Counted from the stretch's first letter, positions 1-9,394 are shown. The stretch: 64,000 nt of DNA from JADKFD01 sp050250665 (GCA_050250665.1 JBFWOF010000025.1:1-64000); one strand, 5' to 3'. A program made the numbers and translations. Notes: generated from the sequence alone by a model not told the origin.

Positions 1-2
1 TG

Positions 3-1904
3 ATTCTGCTGACAATGACGGTCATTCTGGCCGTCGCTACCGCCATCTGGGGCGCGGCAGTCTATCAGGTGATCTACGACATCATCCTGCGCGGTTTCGA
101 CCGCAAGCTCGAGGCCCTGAGCGCCGGCGCGGCGGAGTTCACCGATGGCGATGGCCATGCCCAGTTCCAGCGTCCGTACAAGGTCGGGGCCATGTGTGCG
201 GGAGCCGACGGCCAGCTCTACGGGCTCGACACCGAGCGTGGCATCCTGCTGCGGATCAATCCCGAAGATGGCGGCGCCATCGAAGAGCGTCGTCTCGCCG
301 ACAGTGCCTGGCGGTCCATTGCCTGCGACAGCGAGCAGCCCCGGGTCTGGCTGCTGGCCAGCGACGGCAAGCTGATCAACGAATGGACGCTGTCCGGGGA
401 ACAGACCGCACCGGAACTGCGGGCGATGTCGGAAGAGGCCGATCAGCTGATCTACCTGGATGGCACGCTGTGGGCGCGGCGTGGCCAGACCCTGCTGGCG
501 GTCGACGCCGACTTGCCGGCGCTGACCCTGGAGCAGGAAGTCGCAACGCTGGCACCCGCACCTGCGCCGGCCCGGTTTGCGGGTCTGGCAGTCGCCGAAC
601 AGGCCCTGATGCTGTTCGATGCCGAGGGCAAGTTGCTGCAGCGGCAGCCGCTCAACCCCGCCGGCTACGATCTCAACGCGCTGGCCTGGCTGGACGGCAC
701 ATTGTACGCGGCGGCCGAGTCCCTGCTGACGGTCAATCCGGTCAGCGGAATCCTGGCCGAGAACTTTGCGCCCGGTTACTACAGCGAGCAGCACCCCTTC
801 TTCCAGCGCTATGTGTCGGCCTACCAGAACACGCGGGTCGCTGCCGGCCTGACCTTTCTCTATACCGAAGTGCATCTGGGCGCCGACCAGATCCGCTACA
901 TCCTCGATGGCTCGGTCGGCGATGACCATTCGCCGCCGGGCTATCTGGACGTGGTTCCGGAGGATTCGGTGGCCGATGTCACGCTGGCGCAGAGTCGCGG
1001 GCAGGCCTTCGTGTCCGACATCCGTGAATGGGAGGAATGGGGACTGATCAAGGTCTCGGCCGAACCCATCTACGGCAGCAGTGGCAAGATCGTGGCGCTG
1101 GCCGGTGCCGATGTCGATATCGGCGTGATTCGCGACAAGACCCGTTTCGCCCTGTTCGCGGTGCTTTTTGTCGGTGCCGGTCTGCTGCTGCTGGCGGGTT
1201 CGGTCTCGTACCGGGTGTCGCAGAGCCTGATGCGGCCCCTGCGCAACATCAAGGATTCGGCGCTGCGCATTGCCGCCGGTTATCACGATACCCACGTCGA
1301 CTATCCCGCTGGCGATGAGATCGGCCAACTGGCGCAGGGCCTGAACGAACTCAGCAGCCGGCTGGCGGCGCAGGCGCGGCAGTCGGAAACCTATCAGCGG
1401 GCGCTGACCCGCGGTCGCGAGTTGATCGCGCTCGAGCACGCCCTGATCGACATCGGCAACGAATCAGGGGCTGACCTTGGCCTGGAGGTCGAGTGCACGC
1501 GCGAACCGGTCGAATCCGGCCGCGTCGGCGTCGGCAACGCGGCCTTGCTGTGGCTGGTCGACGACAGCGCTGGCGACAACCTCGAATTACGCCACCAACG
1601 GGTACTGACCCAGGAGAAGAGCCGCGTGCTGTTGGCCAATCATCCGGCCGAGCGGGCCCTGGATCTGCTGTTCATGAATTCCCCGCGCCTGCTGCGTGCG
1701 GCCTGCTGGGAACCCGCCCGGCGCAGCCTGGCCATCCGTTGCCACGCGCCGTTCCGACTGCGCCTGCTCGAGGCTGATGGCGGCGAGCGCTGGCTGGACT
1801 GCAACGATTCGATGAGTCTGCTGCTGGCACCCGGTCAGCGCCTGTACTGGCACGAGTACTGCGTGATCGGTGGGACGGTTGCCGCCGCAGGAGCATTGGC
1901 ATGA
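3..1904 (+). CDS. Membrane sensor protein with HAMP domain, 5' partial
   Basis: The frame is open to the window edge. The first ATG (15) sits inside a hydrophobic helix whose upstream codons are also hydrophobic, so the real start is probably outside the window. Counting from that ATG: a first membrane helix at about 1-25, a large extracytoplasmic region (about 30-375) with loosely repeated segments, a second helix at 377-399, and a HAMP linker at about 400-455. A C-terminal domain of about 150 residues matches no family I recognise; no kinase, GGDEF or methyl-accepting domain is visible. The stop overlaps the next start (ATGA), the first of four such couplings. It is probably the sensor input of this block. 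Confidence 0.75.
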   Translation: MLLTMTVILAVATAIWGAAVYQVIYDIILRGFDRKLEALSAGAAEFTDGDGHAQFQRPYKVGAMCAGADGQLYGLDTERGILLRINPEDGGAIEERRLADSAWRSIACDSEQPRVWLLASDGKLINEWTLSGEQTAPELRAMSEEADQLIYLDGTLWARRGQTLLAVDADLPALTLEQEVATLAPAPAPARFAGLAVAEQALMLFDAEGKLLQRQPLNPAGYDLNALAWLDGTLYAAAESLLTVNPVSGILAENFAPGYYSEQHPFFQRYVSAYQNTRVAAGLTFLYTEVHLGADQIRYILDGSVGDDHSPPGYLDVVPEDSVADVTLAQSRGQAFVSDIREWEEWGLIKVSAEPIYGSSGKIVALAGADVDIGVIRDKTRFALFAVLFVGAGLLLLAGSVSYRVSQSLMRPLRNIKDSALRIAAGYHDTHVDYPAGDEIGQLAQGLNELSSRLAAQARQSETYQRALTRGRELIALEHALIDIGNESGADLGLEVECTREPVESGRVGVGNAALLWLVDDSAGDNLELRHQRVLTQEKSRVLLANHPAERALDLLFMNSPRLLRAACWEPARRSLAIRCHAPFRLRLLEADGGERWLDCNDSMSLLLAPGQRLYWHEYCVIGGTVAAAGALA

Positions 1905-2308
1905 TGACATTGGCGGAAAAATTGCTCGCCCTGCACGCGGTGCCGCCGTTCTCGGCCCTGCGCTCGGAAGAACTGCTGACCATCGCCGCGGCCATGGCTG
2001 TGCACCGCTTCAAGCCCGGACATCTGATCTGCGAGGAAGGCGGGGTGATCAACCGCCTGTATGTGAGGGTTTCAGGATCGGCGGTGGGCCCGGACGGTAC
2101 CGAAATGCAGCCGGTGGTCGGCACCACCATCCTGCTCACCGGCAAGGCGGCGCCGTTTGCCATCACGGCGGGCCCTGAGGGCTATGTGGCACTGTCGCTA
2201 CCGCGCGGCAAGTTCTTCACGGTCATCAACGAATGCCCGCTGCTGCTGGCCGGCTTCTTCCGCATGCCGCTGCTGGGCGTCGACTATTCGGGCGAAGCCG
2301 GCAAATGA
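1901..2308 (+). CDS. Small cyclic-nucleotide-binding-fold (Crp-like) protein
   Basis: This 135-residue protein looks like a lone cNMP-binding domain. The N-terminal helix (LLALHAVPPFSALRSEELL) is followed by a beta stretch with FKPGHLICEEGG, the usual spacing in Crp/cNBD proteins. A typical phosphate-binding cassette and a DNA-binding domain are not seen, so it may be a non-ligand-binding adaptor rather than a cAMP receptor. It starts inside the stop of the upstream sensor gene and its own stop overlaps the next start, so translation of the block is likely coupled. The family assignment rests on pattern only. Confidence 0.6.
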   Translation: MMTLAEKLLALHAVPPFSALRSEELLTIAAAMAVHRFKPGHLICEEGGVINRLYVRVSGSAVGPDGTEMQPVVGTTILLTGKAAPFAITAGPEGYVALSLPRGKFFTVINECPLLLAGFFRMPLLGVDYSGEAGK

Positions 2309-3672
2309 CGCTGCGTATCCGCTACTACCTTGCGATCCTGCCGCTGTTCGTGGGCCTCGGGCTGGTGAACAGCCTGCTGGTCTACACCATGGAGCGCAAC
2401 GAGTTGCGCTGGGGCCTGCGCGAACGGGCCCAGGGCGTGGCTGCCAGCGTCGCCGGCTTCTGGGATGTCATGGGCCCCGAGGACGCGCGTTCGGGCTTGC
2501 TCAAGCGCTACAGCCAGCGCCTGGGCGGACTCAGCGTGCGCTGGTTCGAGCCCGAGAATCAGGACAACTGGCGCCCTCGCGATCTGTTCTCCGCCCAGGT
2601 GGTGTTCGTGCCGCAGCCGCCAGCGCCTACGGCGGAGATCGGCCGCAAGCTGCTGCAGGGTGAACTTGATTGGACCTTTGTCCCGCAGATCGAGGAGAAC
2701 TGGGATCTGATCGTGGGCTACGCGCCGGTACGGGCTGCCGATGGCGGCGTCCGCGCCGTGATCGGCGTCTCCGAACGCGAAACCGGCTTCAGAGAAGCCA
2801 TGGCGGCACTGCGCCTGCGACTCATCGGTCTGTTGCTGGCGCTGCTGCTGGCGGGCATAGGCGCAGCCGAGCTGATCACGCGGGTGGCCCGCCGTGAACT
2901 GGGCGCCCTCACCGCCGCTGCCGAAGATGCCACGCACGGACGCTATCGGACGCAGTTGCCGCCCGGACGTATCCGCGAACTGAACGATCTGGGTGGTACC
3001 TTGCTGACGATGACCAGTCTGCTCGCCGATGAAAGCTATCAAACTCGCCGCGCCTTCTTTCGCGCCGAGCTGCTGCCGGGTCAGCGAGAGCTGGCGCTGG
3101 GTTATCGCAACTACCTGGAACATCCGCTGCCGGCCCAGCTCGGTCCGGCCGCTTACGCCTTCCGACGCCTGGGTGCGGTCGGGATTTCAGATTTCTGTGG
3201 CTGGCGCGAAAGCGCGAGCGGCTGGGTACTGGTGTTGGGGCGCACCCGCAACGGTGCCAGGCTACCCTCGCCACTGCAGGATCTGATCCATGCCGATGCC
3301 GCTCGCGACTATTTGCTGGGCGCCGCGGTCGATCCCTTGCACAATCTGAGCTGGGAGCAGGCATTGGCCGATTTTCCCTGCGAATGCCTGCAGATCGTGG
3401 AAATTGCTGCCGATGGTGGCAGCGCCCGCCTGGCCGAACTGGCACCCGACGGGGCTTCTTTGGGACCGTGGTCCCTGGTCCGGGGACGGCTGGTATTTGG
3501 TACGCTGAGTGAGGACGGCGCGAAGATGGCGCTGGCCTATTCCCAGCAGTTTCCGGATCGGATGCTGGAACAGGTGGCCGATGAGCTGGCTGGACTCTTG
3601 GCAAACCGATTCAGCGGCATACTGGTGCTGTGCGATCTTCAGAGCAGCCCTGCAAGCGAGCGAAGTTCATGA
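2305..3672 (+). CDS. HAMP-domain membrane protein with PP2C-like C-terminus
   Basis: The start at 2305 is chosen because it overlaps the upstream stop as ATGA; an in-frame ATG at 2233 would add an implausible Arg-rich leader. The 455-residue product has a membrane helix at about 8-28, an extracytoplasmic region to about 165, a second helix at about 170-192 and a HAMP-like segment to about 245. The last 200 residues recall a SpoIIE/PP2C phosphatase fold (ISDFCGW, then GWVLVLGR, ending RFSGILVLCDLQ), but the metal-binding Asp motifs of an active enzyme are not evident. It may be a pseudo-phosphatase partner of the downstream enzyme. The PP2C link is inference. Confidence 0.65.
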   Translation: MTLRIRYYLAILPLFVGLGLVNSLLVYTMERNELRWGLRERAQGVAASVAGFWDVMGPEDARSGLLKRYSQRLGGLSVRWFEPENQDNWRPRDLFSAQVVFVPQPPAPTAEIGRKLLQGELDWTFVPQIEENWDLIVGYAPVRAADGGVRAVIGVSERETGFREAMAALRLRLIGLLLALLLAGIGAAELITRVARRELGALTAAAEDATHGRYRTQLPPGRIRELNDLGGTLLTMTSLLADESYQTRRAFFRAELLPGQRELALGYRNYLEHPLPAQLGPAAYAFRRLGAVGISDFCGWRESASGWVLVLGRTRNGARLPSPLQDLIHADAARDYLLGAAVDPLHNLSWEQALADFPCECLQIVEIAADGGSARLAELAPDGASLGPWSLVRGRLVFGTLSEDGAKMALAYSQQFPDRMLEQVADELAGLLANRFSGILVLCDLQSSPASERSS

Positions 3673-5333
3673 GCGCGACCGACAAGCCTACGCCCGCCAC
3701 TCCAGCATCCGAGCGCATTCGCTTCGGCTTGCGTTTCAAGATCATCCTCGGCCTGACGATCTTCAACATTCTGGGCACGGCCATCTTTGCTGCCAACCAT
3801 TATCTGGCTGAAAAGCAGAGCATCATCGCCGGTGTCGAGCAGAAACTGGCCGCTGCAGCGCGGGCATTGCCGGACATGCTGCCGCCGGGCTACTTCGATC
3901 GCGCCGTGAGCTCCACCGCGGTGTCTCCGGAGGAATATCGGCAACTGGTCGATCAACTCTCCAGATACTGCTCCGACATCGGCCTCAAGTATCTCTACAG
4001 TTACACCTATCGCGATGGCGTGTTCTTCACCACCTCGTCCAACGCCACACCCGAGGAACTCAAGGACGAGAGCTTCGCCAGCTACTGGCAGGAGTACGTC
4101 CAGCCCAAGCTCGAGCTCGCCTGGAATACCCGGCAACCGATCTATGACGAAGTCAACGATGAATGGGGTCGGGTTTATTCCTTGTTCAAGCCGGGAATCA
4201 CGGCCAAGGGCACGCGCTACATCGTCGGCGCCGATCTGGCCATCGATGCGCTGATTGCCAAGCTCGACAAGTCACTGCGCAAATCGATCCTGATCGGTTT
4301 CCTGAGCTTCTTCGTGGTTTTCCTGTTCAGTTTCTACATCGGCACCAAGCTGTCCTCCAAGATCTCGCTGCTGGCCGACTACACCCGGGAGCTGGCAGCC
4401 ACCGATTTCCAGCCGGTCGAGGATCTGCCGCTGCGCCGGCAGATCGGTGCCATGCCCGAGCAGAGCCGCGACGAGATCGCGCAGCTGGCGAGCTCCTTCA
4501 TTTCGATGGAATCGCGCCTCAATACCTATCTGCGTGAGCTGACCGAAACCACCGCCACCAAGGAGCGCCTGCACAACGAGCTGCGCATTGCCGGCGACAT
4601 CCAGCTGAGCATGCTGCCGCAGGGCTTCAAGCCGCGACTGCACGATGACGGACGTCTGGGTGTGGATCTGTCGGCCGCCATCAAGCCCACCAAGGAAGCC
4701 GGCGGCGATCTTTACGACTACTTCTACCTCGACGACGACCATCTCTGCTTCACGATCGGCGATGTCTCCGACAAGGGCATGCCGGCAGCGCTGTTCATGA
4801 CCGTCGTGATTTCGGTGCTGCGCGCTCGCTCGACCTCCGAGCACATCGGCCGGCCCGACGAAATTCTGCGGCAGACCAACGAGTTGCTGATTCCGCAGAA
4901 TGCCATGTGTCAGTTCGTGACCCTGTTCCTCGGCATCCTCAATGTGCGCACCGGTGAACTGGTCTATTCCGACGGTGGCCACAACCATCCCTTCCTGCGC
5001 CGCGCTGGCGGCAAGCCGGAGATGATGGCCTTCGATGGCGGCGTTGCCCTGGGCATCATGTCCGGCGCCAGTTACCCGATCTACAAGACCACCCTGGCCG
5101 CTGGCGATGTGCTGTTCCTTTACACCGACGGCGTCACCGAGGCGATTGCCGCCGACGAGAGTTTCTACACCGACGAGCGTCTGGAACGGGTGCTGAGCGG
5201 GATCAATGCCGACGAGCGGGCCATGGTCTGGGTCGAGACCAGCATGCAGAGCGTCTTCGACTTCGCCGAAGGCCATCATCAGGCCGACGACATCACCGTC
5301 ATGGCGCTGCGCATCCTGCCCGGGAAGACATGA
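3669..5333 (+). CDS. SpoIIE/RsbU-type PP2C serine phosphatase with HAMP domain
   Basis: The start at 3669 gives an ATGA overlap with the previous gene and a 554-residue product. There is a membrane helix at about 20-42, an extracytoplasmic sensor region, a second helix at about 205-225, a HAMP domain, and a PP2C domain from about 330. Active-site features are intact: EAGGDLYDYF, IGDVSDKGMPAALFM, DGGHNHP, LYTDGVTEA and the final HQADDITVM. Enzymes of this family dephosphorylate STAS-domain anti-sigma antagonists. A STAS protein is encoded convergently at 6079-6414, so the pair probably forms a partner-switching circuit. No RsbW-type kinase is encoded in the window. Confidence 0.88.
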   Translation: MSATDKPTPATPASERIRFGLRFKIILGLTIFNILGTAIFAANHYLAEKQSIIAGVEQKLAAAARALPDMLPPGYFDRAVSSTAVSPEEYRQLVDQLSRYCSDIGLKYLYSYTYRDGVFFTTSSNATPEELKDESFASYWQEYVQPKLELAWNTRQPIYDEVNDEWGRVYSLFKPGITAKGTRYIVGADLAIDALIAKLDKSLRKSILIGFLSFFVVFLFSFYIGTKLSSKISLLADYTRELAATDFQPVEDLPLRRQIGAMPEQSRDEIAQLASSFISMESRLNTYLRELTETTATKERLHNELRIAGDIQLSMLPQGFKPRLHDDGRLGVDLSAAIKPTKEAGGDLYDYFYLDDDHLCFTIGDVSDKGMPAALFMTVVISVLRARSTSEHIGRPDEILRQTNELLIPQNAMCQFVTLFLGILNVRTGELVYSDGGHNHPFLRRAGGKPEMMAFDGGVALGIMSGASYPIYKTTLAAGDVLFLYTDGVTEAIAADESFYTDERLERVLSGINADERAMVWVETSMQSVFDFAEGHHQADDITVMALRILPGKT

Positions 5334-6082
5334 GTCGGCCAGCCGATCCGGTCGGCGATGAGCTGTTGCTGCTGGCCGCCGACGGCAACCCAACCCGACT
5401 CGAGGCTTTGCGGCTCCGGGTAGCAGCGGGCGAAGCGCCCGCCTACGTCGCCGGCTTCCTGAGTTTTGGCGGGCGCCGCTTTCTCATCGACCCGCGGGCG
5501 TTCATCACCGATCCCGAAACCTGGTGGCTGACCGAAGTGGTTTTGGAGCAGGGGCGCAGGCTTGCGGCGCAGGGCCGTGTGCCGCAGATCCTGGAGTTCG
5601 GTGTGGGCGCGGGTACCCTGGCGATCACAGTCAAGCTGGCGCAACCGGATTGGCCGGTCAGCGGTATCGATATCGATGCTGCGGCGCTGGAACTGGCGGC
5701 CAAGAACGCCCGGCTCCACGGCGTCGACATCGGCCTGATCCAGAGCGACTATCTGGGCGGCTGGCCGGTCAGCTCAGCAGAGCCCGACATCATCTTCGGT
5801 GATCCGCCCTGGGGCGGAGCCGAAGATCTCTACGATGGTGAGCGCGATGAGAGCTATTACCTGCAGATGCCGACAGTTTCCGCCTTTCCGCCCGGCGGCG
5901 AACGCACCGGCATCCACGACCGATTGATCCGCAGCGTCGTCGAACGCCGGTGGGACTCCACCATCGTTCTCAACTACGGAGTACTGCCCCGGCCGGTCAT
6001 TGCCCAATCAGCGGCGCCGCTCGGGCAGTGGACGCTGGCGCATCCGCAACCAGGCATCAGCGTGCTGATCGGCAGGCGCTAG
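5330..6082 (+). CDS. PrmC/HemK-like class I SAM-dependent methyltransferase
   Basis: This 250-residue protein has a Rossmann methyltransferase core. The SAM-binding motif I is EFGVGAGTLAI at about 85-95, followed by the acidic loop GIDIDAAAL and motif IV GDPPWGG at about 161-167. The region before motif I (RRFLIDPRAFITDPETWWL) resembles the PrmC signature that precedes its SAM site. The PrmC motif NPPY is replaced by DPPW, so the substrate is probably not release factor. Its ATG overlaps the phosphatase stop, and its own stop overlaps the stop of the convergent STAS gene by four bases. It is the last gene of the coupled unit; substrate unknown. Confidence 0.75.
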   Translation: MSRPADPVGDELLLLAADGNPTRLEALRLRVAAGEAPAYVAGFLSFGGRRFLIDPRAFITDPETWWLTEVVLEQGRRLAAQGRVPQILEFGVGAGTLAITVKLAQPDWPVSGIDIDAAALELAAKNARLHGVDIGLIQSDYLGGWPVSSAEPDIIFGDPPWGGAEDLYDGERDESYYLQMPTVSAFPPGGERTGIHDRLIRSVVERRWDSTIVLNYGVLPRPVIAQSAAPLGQWTLAHPQPGISVLIGRR

Positions 6083-6414
6083 ATCAGCTTGGCCAGACCT
6101 TCGCCGCGATTGCTGGCCGTGGTCAGAATGCGATCGAAGCCCGCTATCGCCAACACCTCGCTCACCATGGGCGTCAGGCAGCACAGAGCCACGCGACCAC
6201 CTTCGCGCTGCAATTTCTTGCCGACCACCAGAAACACCCGCAGCCCGGCCGAGCTGACGTAATCGATACTGGCCAGATCAAGCAGAATCTTGCGCCGTCC
6301 TGCGGCAATCTGCTCATCGCAGACGCGCTCCAGTTCCGCAGCGGTGTTCGAGTCGATCCGCCCCATCGGGACCACCACCGCGACATCGCCTTCCTGCACC
6401 AGATCAATTTGCAT
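6079..6414 (-). CDS. STAS-domain anti-sigma factor antagonist (SpoIIAA/RsbV-like)
   Basis: This 111-residue single-domain protein has the typical STAS core. After RIDSNTAAELE comes DLASIDYVSSAGLRVFLV, where the first Ser of SSAGL is the usual phosphorylated residue. Such proteins bind an anti-sigma kinase when unphosphorylated. The SpoIIE-type phosphatase at 3669-5333 is the natural activator. A good ribosome-binding site (GAGGAA) lies 6 bases upstream of the ATG. The gene converges with the methyltransferase gene with overlapping stops, so the two transcripts share antisense ends. The partner kinase or sigma factor is not visible here. Confidence 0.88.
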   Translation of the reverse strand: MQIDLVQEGDVAVVVPMGRIDSNTAAELERVCDEQIAAGRRKILLDLASIDYVSSAGLRVFLVVGKKLQREGGRVALCCLTPMVSEVLAIAGFDRILTTASNRGEGLAKLI

Positions 6415-6530
6415 GCTGAGTTCCTCTGTTCAGCTGACATCTCCGGCGTCGATCGCACGACATGCAGAGCGGCCCACACTTTGACACAAAGCAGGGGTCT
6501 GACCCAAGCACCCGGGAAGCCCGGCGCCGC

Positions 6531-7313
6531 TCAGCCCTGATCGAGCTTGACCGGCGGCGCCGGGAAGGCGCCATGCTGATCACGCATGCGTGTGCGTGTG
6601 GAGCTCAGCCTGGCTGCCAGATCAGGAGCGTCAATGACCTCGAATTCGCTGTCGCCGGCCGATGTCAGCGATACCAGCACCAGCGGAAAAGGCTGGCCGG
6701 CACAGACGCCCTTGAGCGGCGCCTCACCGACGAAATGAAAGCGCAGATCGCGCTGATCAGCTTCCTCTGCGAAGGCCTCGGCCAGATTCGGTGACAGGAT
6801 GACTTCACCGGGGCGCGAATGCCCGCTCAGTCTGAAGCCGATATCGATATCCGGCCCGAGAAAATCCAGATAGGGGCTGTCCTCGGAGCCACCCAGCATC
6901 TCCGGTATCTCGATCGCGCGGTTGCGTTCGCCGATCTCGGCCCCCCAGCAACAGCCGCGGATCCGCAGCGGCCAGCGCTCGGCAATACGCTGGTCATAGC
7001 TGGAAACAGCGCCGCAGAAGGCCGCGGTGATCAGTTGCGCATGCGCCAGCGACTGCGGCATGGCGGCGAACACGACTTCATCGCCCATGACCTTCCAGAC
7101 GCCACTTTCGGGCAGGTCGTCCTCCTCGATGAACTGCCGGGCCAGTTGGCCGATGAAGATCAGCGGCAGTTCCCGGAACAGCGTCTCGAAAGCGCCCAGC
7201 CAGGAGTCCGGACCGGTTTCGCTCTGGGCCGCGGCCTTGAAGGCCGTCGAGCCGACCACGTCTGCCGACAGGAACATGACCAGTCGGCTGCGGTCGAACT
7301 TGCCGATTTGCAC
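6531..7313 (-). CDS. Class III adenylate/guanylate cyclase-like protein
   Basis: This 260-residue protein matches the class III nucleotide cyclase fold. FLSADVVGSTAFK near residue 14 holds the first metal-binding Asp, and KVMGDEVVFA near residue 74 holds the second. Later, LGPDIDIGFRLSG sits where active enzymes carry a GxxVNxAxRL-type motif: the Arg is kept but the Asn is replaced by Asp. No sensor or membrane segment is present. It could be an active cyclase with altered transition-state residues, or a regulatory pseudo-cyclase. It lies 116 bp upstream of the STAS gene on the same strand, and a cNMP-fold protein is encoded at 1901-2308, so a nucleotide signal within this block is possible. 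Confidence 0.65.
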   Translation of the reverse strand: MQIGKFDRSRLVMFLSADVVGSTAFKAAAQSETGPDSWLGAFETLFRELPLIFIGQLARQFIEEDDLPESGVWKVMGDEVVFAAMPQSLAHAQLITAAFCGAVSSYDQRIAERWPLRIRGCCWGAEIGERNRAIEIPEMLGGSEDSPYLDFLGPDIDIGFRLSGHSRPGEVILSPNLAEAFAEEADQRDLRFHFVGEAPLKGVCAGQPFPLVLVSLTSAGDSEFEVIDAPDLAARLSSTRTRMRDQHGAFPAPPVKLDQG

Positions 7314-7427
7314 CCCTGTCTCCCGCGTTCATTGGATCATTCCGCGATCATCATGGCCCAGCCCGATGGGAGGGTCAACGCAGCAGAAGCGAATGCTGCG
7401 GCGATGGAATCCGTCAGCCGCGGAAAG

Positions 7428-9320
7428 CTATCCCTTGGCACCCTCGTCGCCCTGCTCCCTGGGCAGCAGCAATTCATCGCCCACCAGTTCCTTGCCCGGA
7501 TCGAAATGGGTGGGCGCCTCGGCTTCGACCAGCTCGGCCGTCCTGGGATGCAGCGCCAACAGCTCCCAACCGGGTTTCAGTGTCGGCGGTCCCTGGTGGG
7601 TGAAGGCCAGCAGCTGCTGCCTGGGACTGATGGCGAGCAGGCCGAGTGCGTCCGGGTAGCGGATGCGGAATTCCTTCAGCCCGAAGTTGTCCTTGATCTT
7701 GTGACCGCGGATGCGCCCGCCCTGATCGATCAGCGCTTCCAGCGAGGCATGGGTGACATCCTTGCGGAACAACCAGGGCGAACGCAGATTGCCGGCCAGC
7801 GTGCCCTTGCTGTGGCCCTTGTCCTCGGCCGTGCGCAGCGCCAGCACGCCATCGGTGCCGAGTTCGCTCTTGAAATGCAGGCAGGCCAGCGCGTTCTGGT
7901 TGGGCCTGCTGGCCAAGGCAAACAGCTTGGCCACACCGCTGGTATCCAGATGCTTGTCGGCGTGTTCGGACACGATCCGCCCGAAATAGGTGTCCAGCCC
8001 CTGCATCCGCGCCTTGCGCAGCGAGTCCCAGTTGACGTCGGCCATCAGTACCCGAAAGCCTCGGGTCTTCAGGGCCAGCCCCAGAGCGCAGGCGAAGTGC
8101 GATGAGCCCACCAGCAGCACGCCCTTGGGGACAGCCTCGGCCAGACCCAGGCGCAGCGCCAGGCGCCGGGCCGTGAAGCTCTGCAGCAGCACGCTGGCAA
8201 TGATCACACTGAACACCGCCGGGACCAGCAGCTCGCCGCCCGGCACCTGCTCGCTTTCAAGGCGCAGGGCAAACAGCGAGCCCACTGCAGCGGCGACGAT
8301 GCCACGCGGGCCCATCCAGGCGATCAGGGTTCTTTCCTTCCAGTCCAGCTTGGACCCGAGCGTGCTCAGAAACACGGCGATGCTGCGGGCCACGAACAGT
8401 ACCACCAGCAGAAACAGTGGCAGACCCCAACCGAGGCGCTCGAAGCTGGACACATCCAGACGCGCCGCCAGCAGGATGAACAGCAGCGACACCAGCATGA
8501 CCGTCAGCGTTTCCTTGACGTGCAGCACGTCTTCGAGATCGACGTCGCGCAAATTGGCCAGCACCACACCCATGATGGTCACGGTCAGCAAGCCGGACTC
8601 GTGGGCGATCTCATTGGAACAGGTGAAGGCCAGCAAGACCGCCGCCAGAATCACGGCACTGCGCAGATACCAGGGAATCCAGTGCCGGCGCAGACAGATG
8701 CCGATGGCCACGGCAAAGGCAAAGCCGAAAGCGCTGCCGACCAGCATCAATCGTCCCAACTGCCACCAGAGGTTGTCACCGTAGCCGCTCAGCGCCAGTT
8801 CCAGCGCCATCACGGCCAGCACTGCGCCGATCGGATCGATGATGATGCCTTCCCAGCGCAGCACCTTGTCGACGCTGGGCCGCGGCCGGATCGCGCGCAG
8901 CATCGGTCCGACCACGGTGGGTCCGGTCACGCTGCAAATGGCGCCGATCAGCAAGGCCATCGGTACCGGCGCCTTCAGGAACAGATGTGCGGCGGCTGCG
9001 ATCAACACCAGATTGAGCAGGGCACCGATGCTGACCAGATTCCAGATCGGTCCGCGCAGCCCGTGGATCTCCTCGAAGCGCAGCGTCAGCGCGCCCTCGA
9101 ACAGAATGATGGCCACCGCCAGCGAGGCGATCGGGAACAGCGCCTCGCCCAGCAACTGGTCGGGATTGAGCAGGCCAAGTACCGGCCCGACCAGGACGCC
9201 GATGCCGAGCAACAACACGATGGCTGGCAGGCGCAGGCGCCAGGCCAGCCATTGCGCACCCACGCCGAGTACGACCGCGGCGGTCATCAACCAGGGCAGT
9301 GGCAGTTGTGGCAAGGTCAT
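7428..9320 (-). CDS. Na+/H+ antiporter (CPA1/NhaP type) with C-terminal TrkA-N-like domain
   Basis: This 630-residue protein has about 12 membrane helices in residues 1-400. The conserved segment WEGIIIDPIGAVLAV near residue 155 carries the Asp expected to exchange cations in NhaP-type transporters. From about 405 a soluble Rossmann-like domain begins (GVLLVGSSHFACALGLAL), like the TrkA-N regulatory domains of K+ and Na+ transporters, followed by a further domain of about 100 residues. The likely role is pH and Na+ or K+ homeostasis at the inner membrane, with nucleotide control. It is transcribed alone, with gaps of 115 bp and about 250 bp on either side. Confidence 0.85.
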   Translation of the reverse strand: MTLPQLPLPWLMTAAVVLGVGAQWLAWRLRLPAIVLLLGIGVLVGPVLGLLNPDQLLGEALFPIASLAVAIILFEGALTLRFEEIHGLRGPIWNLVSIGALLNLVLIAAAAHLFLKAPVPMALLIGAICSVTGPTVVGPMLRAIRPRPSVDKVLRWEGIIIDPIGAVLAVMALELALSGYGDNLWWQLGRLMLVGSAFGFAFAVAIGICLRRHWIPWYLRSAVILAAVLLAFTCSNEIAHESGLLTVTIMGVVLANLRDVDLEDVLHVKETLTVMLVSLLFILLAARLDVSSFERLGWGLPLFLLVVLFVARSIAVFLSTLGSKLDWKERTLIAWMGPRGIVAAAVGSLFALRLESEQVPGGELLVPAVFSVIIASVLLQSFTARRLALRLGLAEAVPKGVLLVGSSHFACALGLALKTRGFRVLMADVNWDSLRKARMQGLDTYFGRIVSEHADKHLDTSGVAKLFALASRPNQNALACLHFKSELGTDGVLALRTAEDKGHSKGTLAGNLRSPWLFRKDVTHASLEALIDQGGRIRGHKIKDNFGLKEFRIRYPDALGLLAISPRQQLLAFTHQGPPTLKPGWELLALHPRTAELVEAEAPTHFDPGKELVGDELLLPREQGDEGAKG

Positions 9321-9394
9321 CGGAGGGTCGGGCCTTCGAACAGCGTGCCCGCGATCATAAGGCTTGAGCCACGGCGACGCGGCTCAGGGTGGAT

